Shown one piece after another: positions 63,739 to 64,000 of a stretch of 64,000 nucleotides of DNA (position 1 is the stretch's first letter; the number at the start of each line of letters is the position of its first letter). The notes beneath the pieces were generated by a model that saw nothing but the letters and a program-made list of their open reading frames with translations, was not told the DNA's origin and searched no databases. The DNA is from Bremerella sp. TYQ1 (GTDB taxonomy: Bacteria; Planctomycetota; Planctomycetia; Pirellulales; Pirellulaceae), in assembly GCF_020150455.1 (NCBI RefSeq), contig NZ_CP083740.1, positions 2,232,001 through 2,296,000 on the forward strand, written 5' to 3'. Position numbers and translations under genes: made by a program.

Positions 63739-64000
63739 ATGAGTAATCTCCGGGTCTACAACACACTGAGCCGTACCAAGGAAGAGTTTAAGACCGTCCA
63801 GTCTGGCAAAGTCGGTATCTACCTCTGCGGTCCGACCGTTTATGCCGAAGCCCACATTGGTCACATGGTCGGCCCCGTGATCTTCGATACGGTAAAACGC
63901 TATCTGGAACACAGCGGCTACGACGTTCGCCTGGTGGTCAACATTACCGACGTGGACGATAAGCTAATCAATAAAGCGAACGAGCGCAAAATGACGATGC
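63739..64000 (+). CDS. cysS: Cysteinyl-tRNA synthetase (5' part)
   Basis: The first 87 codons of CysS; the gene runs out of the window. Visible: [36 protein letters not shown] with the zinc Cys and the HIGH motif, and [16 protein letters not shown], all characteristic. Ribosome site GGAAGA just before the ATG. Confidence 0.96.
   Translation, partial: MSNLRVYNTLSRTKEEFKTVQSGKVGIYLCGPTVYAEAHIGHMVGPVIFDTVKRYLEHSGYDVRLVVNITDVDDKLINKANERKMTM

Overview
The window looks like a chromosomal segment of a planctomycete of the Pirellulaceae (Blastopirellula/Bremerella/Rhodopirellula type). This rests on the gene content: a DUF1559 pseudopilin, DUF1570, DUF1573 and DUF3500 proteins, a Cys-rich beta-barrel porin, Tat-exported MocA oxidoreductase, many single-gene transcription units on both strands and mixed ATG/GTG/TTG starts. 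No rRNA, tRNA, CRISPR array, insertion sequence or prophage was seen. It is mostly housekeeping and envelope DNA with one strong theme, nitrogen assimilation.

Layout. 1-1.5 kb: two paralogous PilZ-domain proteins around an orphan Imm53 immunity protein. 1.9-6.1 kb: a large membrane lipoprotein, an ABC ATPase and a LURP-one/Tubby-like protein. 6.1-12.6 kb: trpBA, mutM, a Tat-exported DUF3500 protein and a DUF1570 metallopeptidase-like protein. 12.6-17.3 kb (minus strand): amt, glnB, glnD. 17.6-23.8 kb: TolB-like, Nudix, transglutaminase, two poorly known proteins and an aminotransferase. 23.9-31.7 kb: RNase R, a glycosyltransferase, an LpxH-like phosphoesterase, a YhaM-like exonuclease and ProS. 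31.8-38.9 kb: pseudopilin, porin, DUF4416, a WecA/TagO-like transferase and an O-antigen ligase-like protein. 38.9-45.3 kb: DUF1573 protein, a UshA-like tetraheme lipoprotein and a fused NirB-NirD nitrite reductase. 45.4-54.4 kb: zinc-ribbon membrane proteins, NrnA, RibF, MocA oxidoreductase, LarB, NnrD, a small protein and an MBL hydrolase. 54.9-57.2 kb: second amt and second PII gene. 57.2-64 kb: TlpA-like thioredoxin, CYTH protein, MFS transporter, a three-gene ABC-2 exporter, ispF and the start of cysS.

How the genes work together. The two Amt/PII sets are not equivalent. The PII beside glnD keeps Tyr51, the residue GlnD uridylylates; the PII beside the second Amt has Phe51 and should not be modifiable there. 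The second amt has a textbook sigma-54 promoter (TGGCAC-N5-TTGCA at 54757), and the nitrite reductase has a near-consensus one at 42179, so sensing (PII/GlnD), ammonium uptake (Amt) and nitrite reduction (NirBD) are probably one RpoN-dependent regulon. The intergenic regions carry many strong hairpins. The densest is four successive stem-loops between the CYTH gene and the MFS gene (58654-58830), which may be tandem terminators or an undescribed structured RNA.
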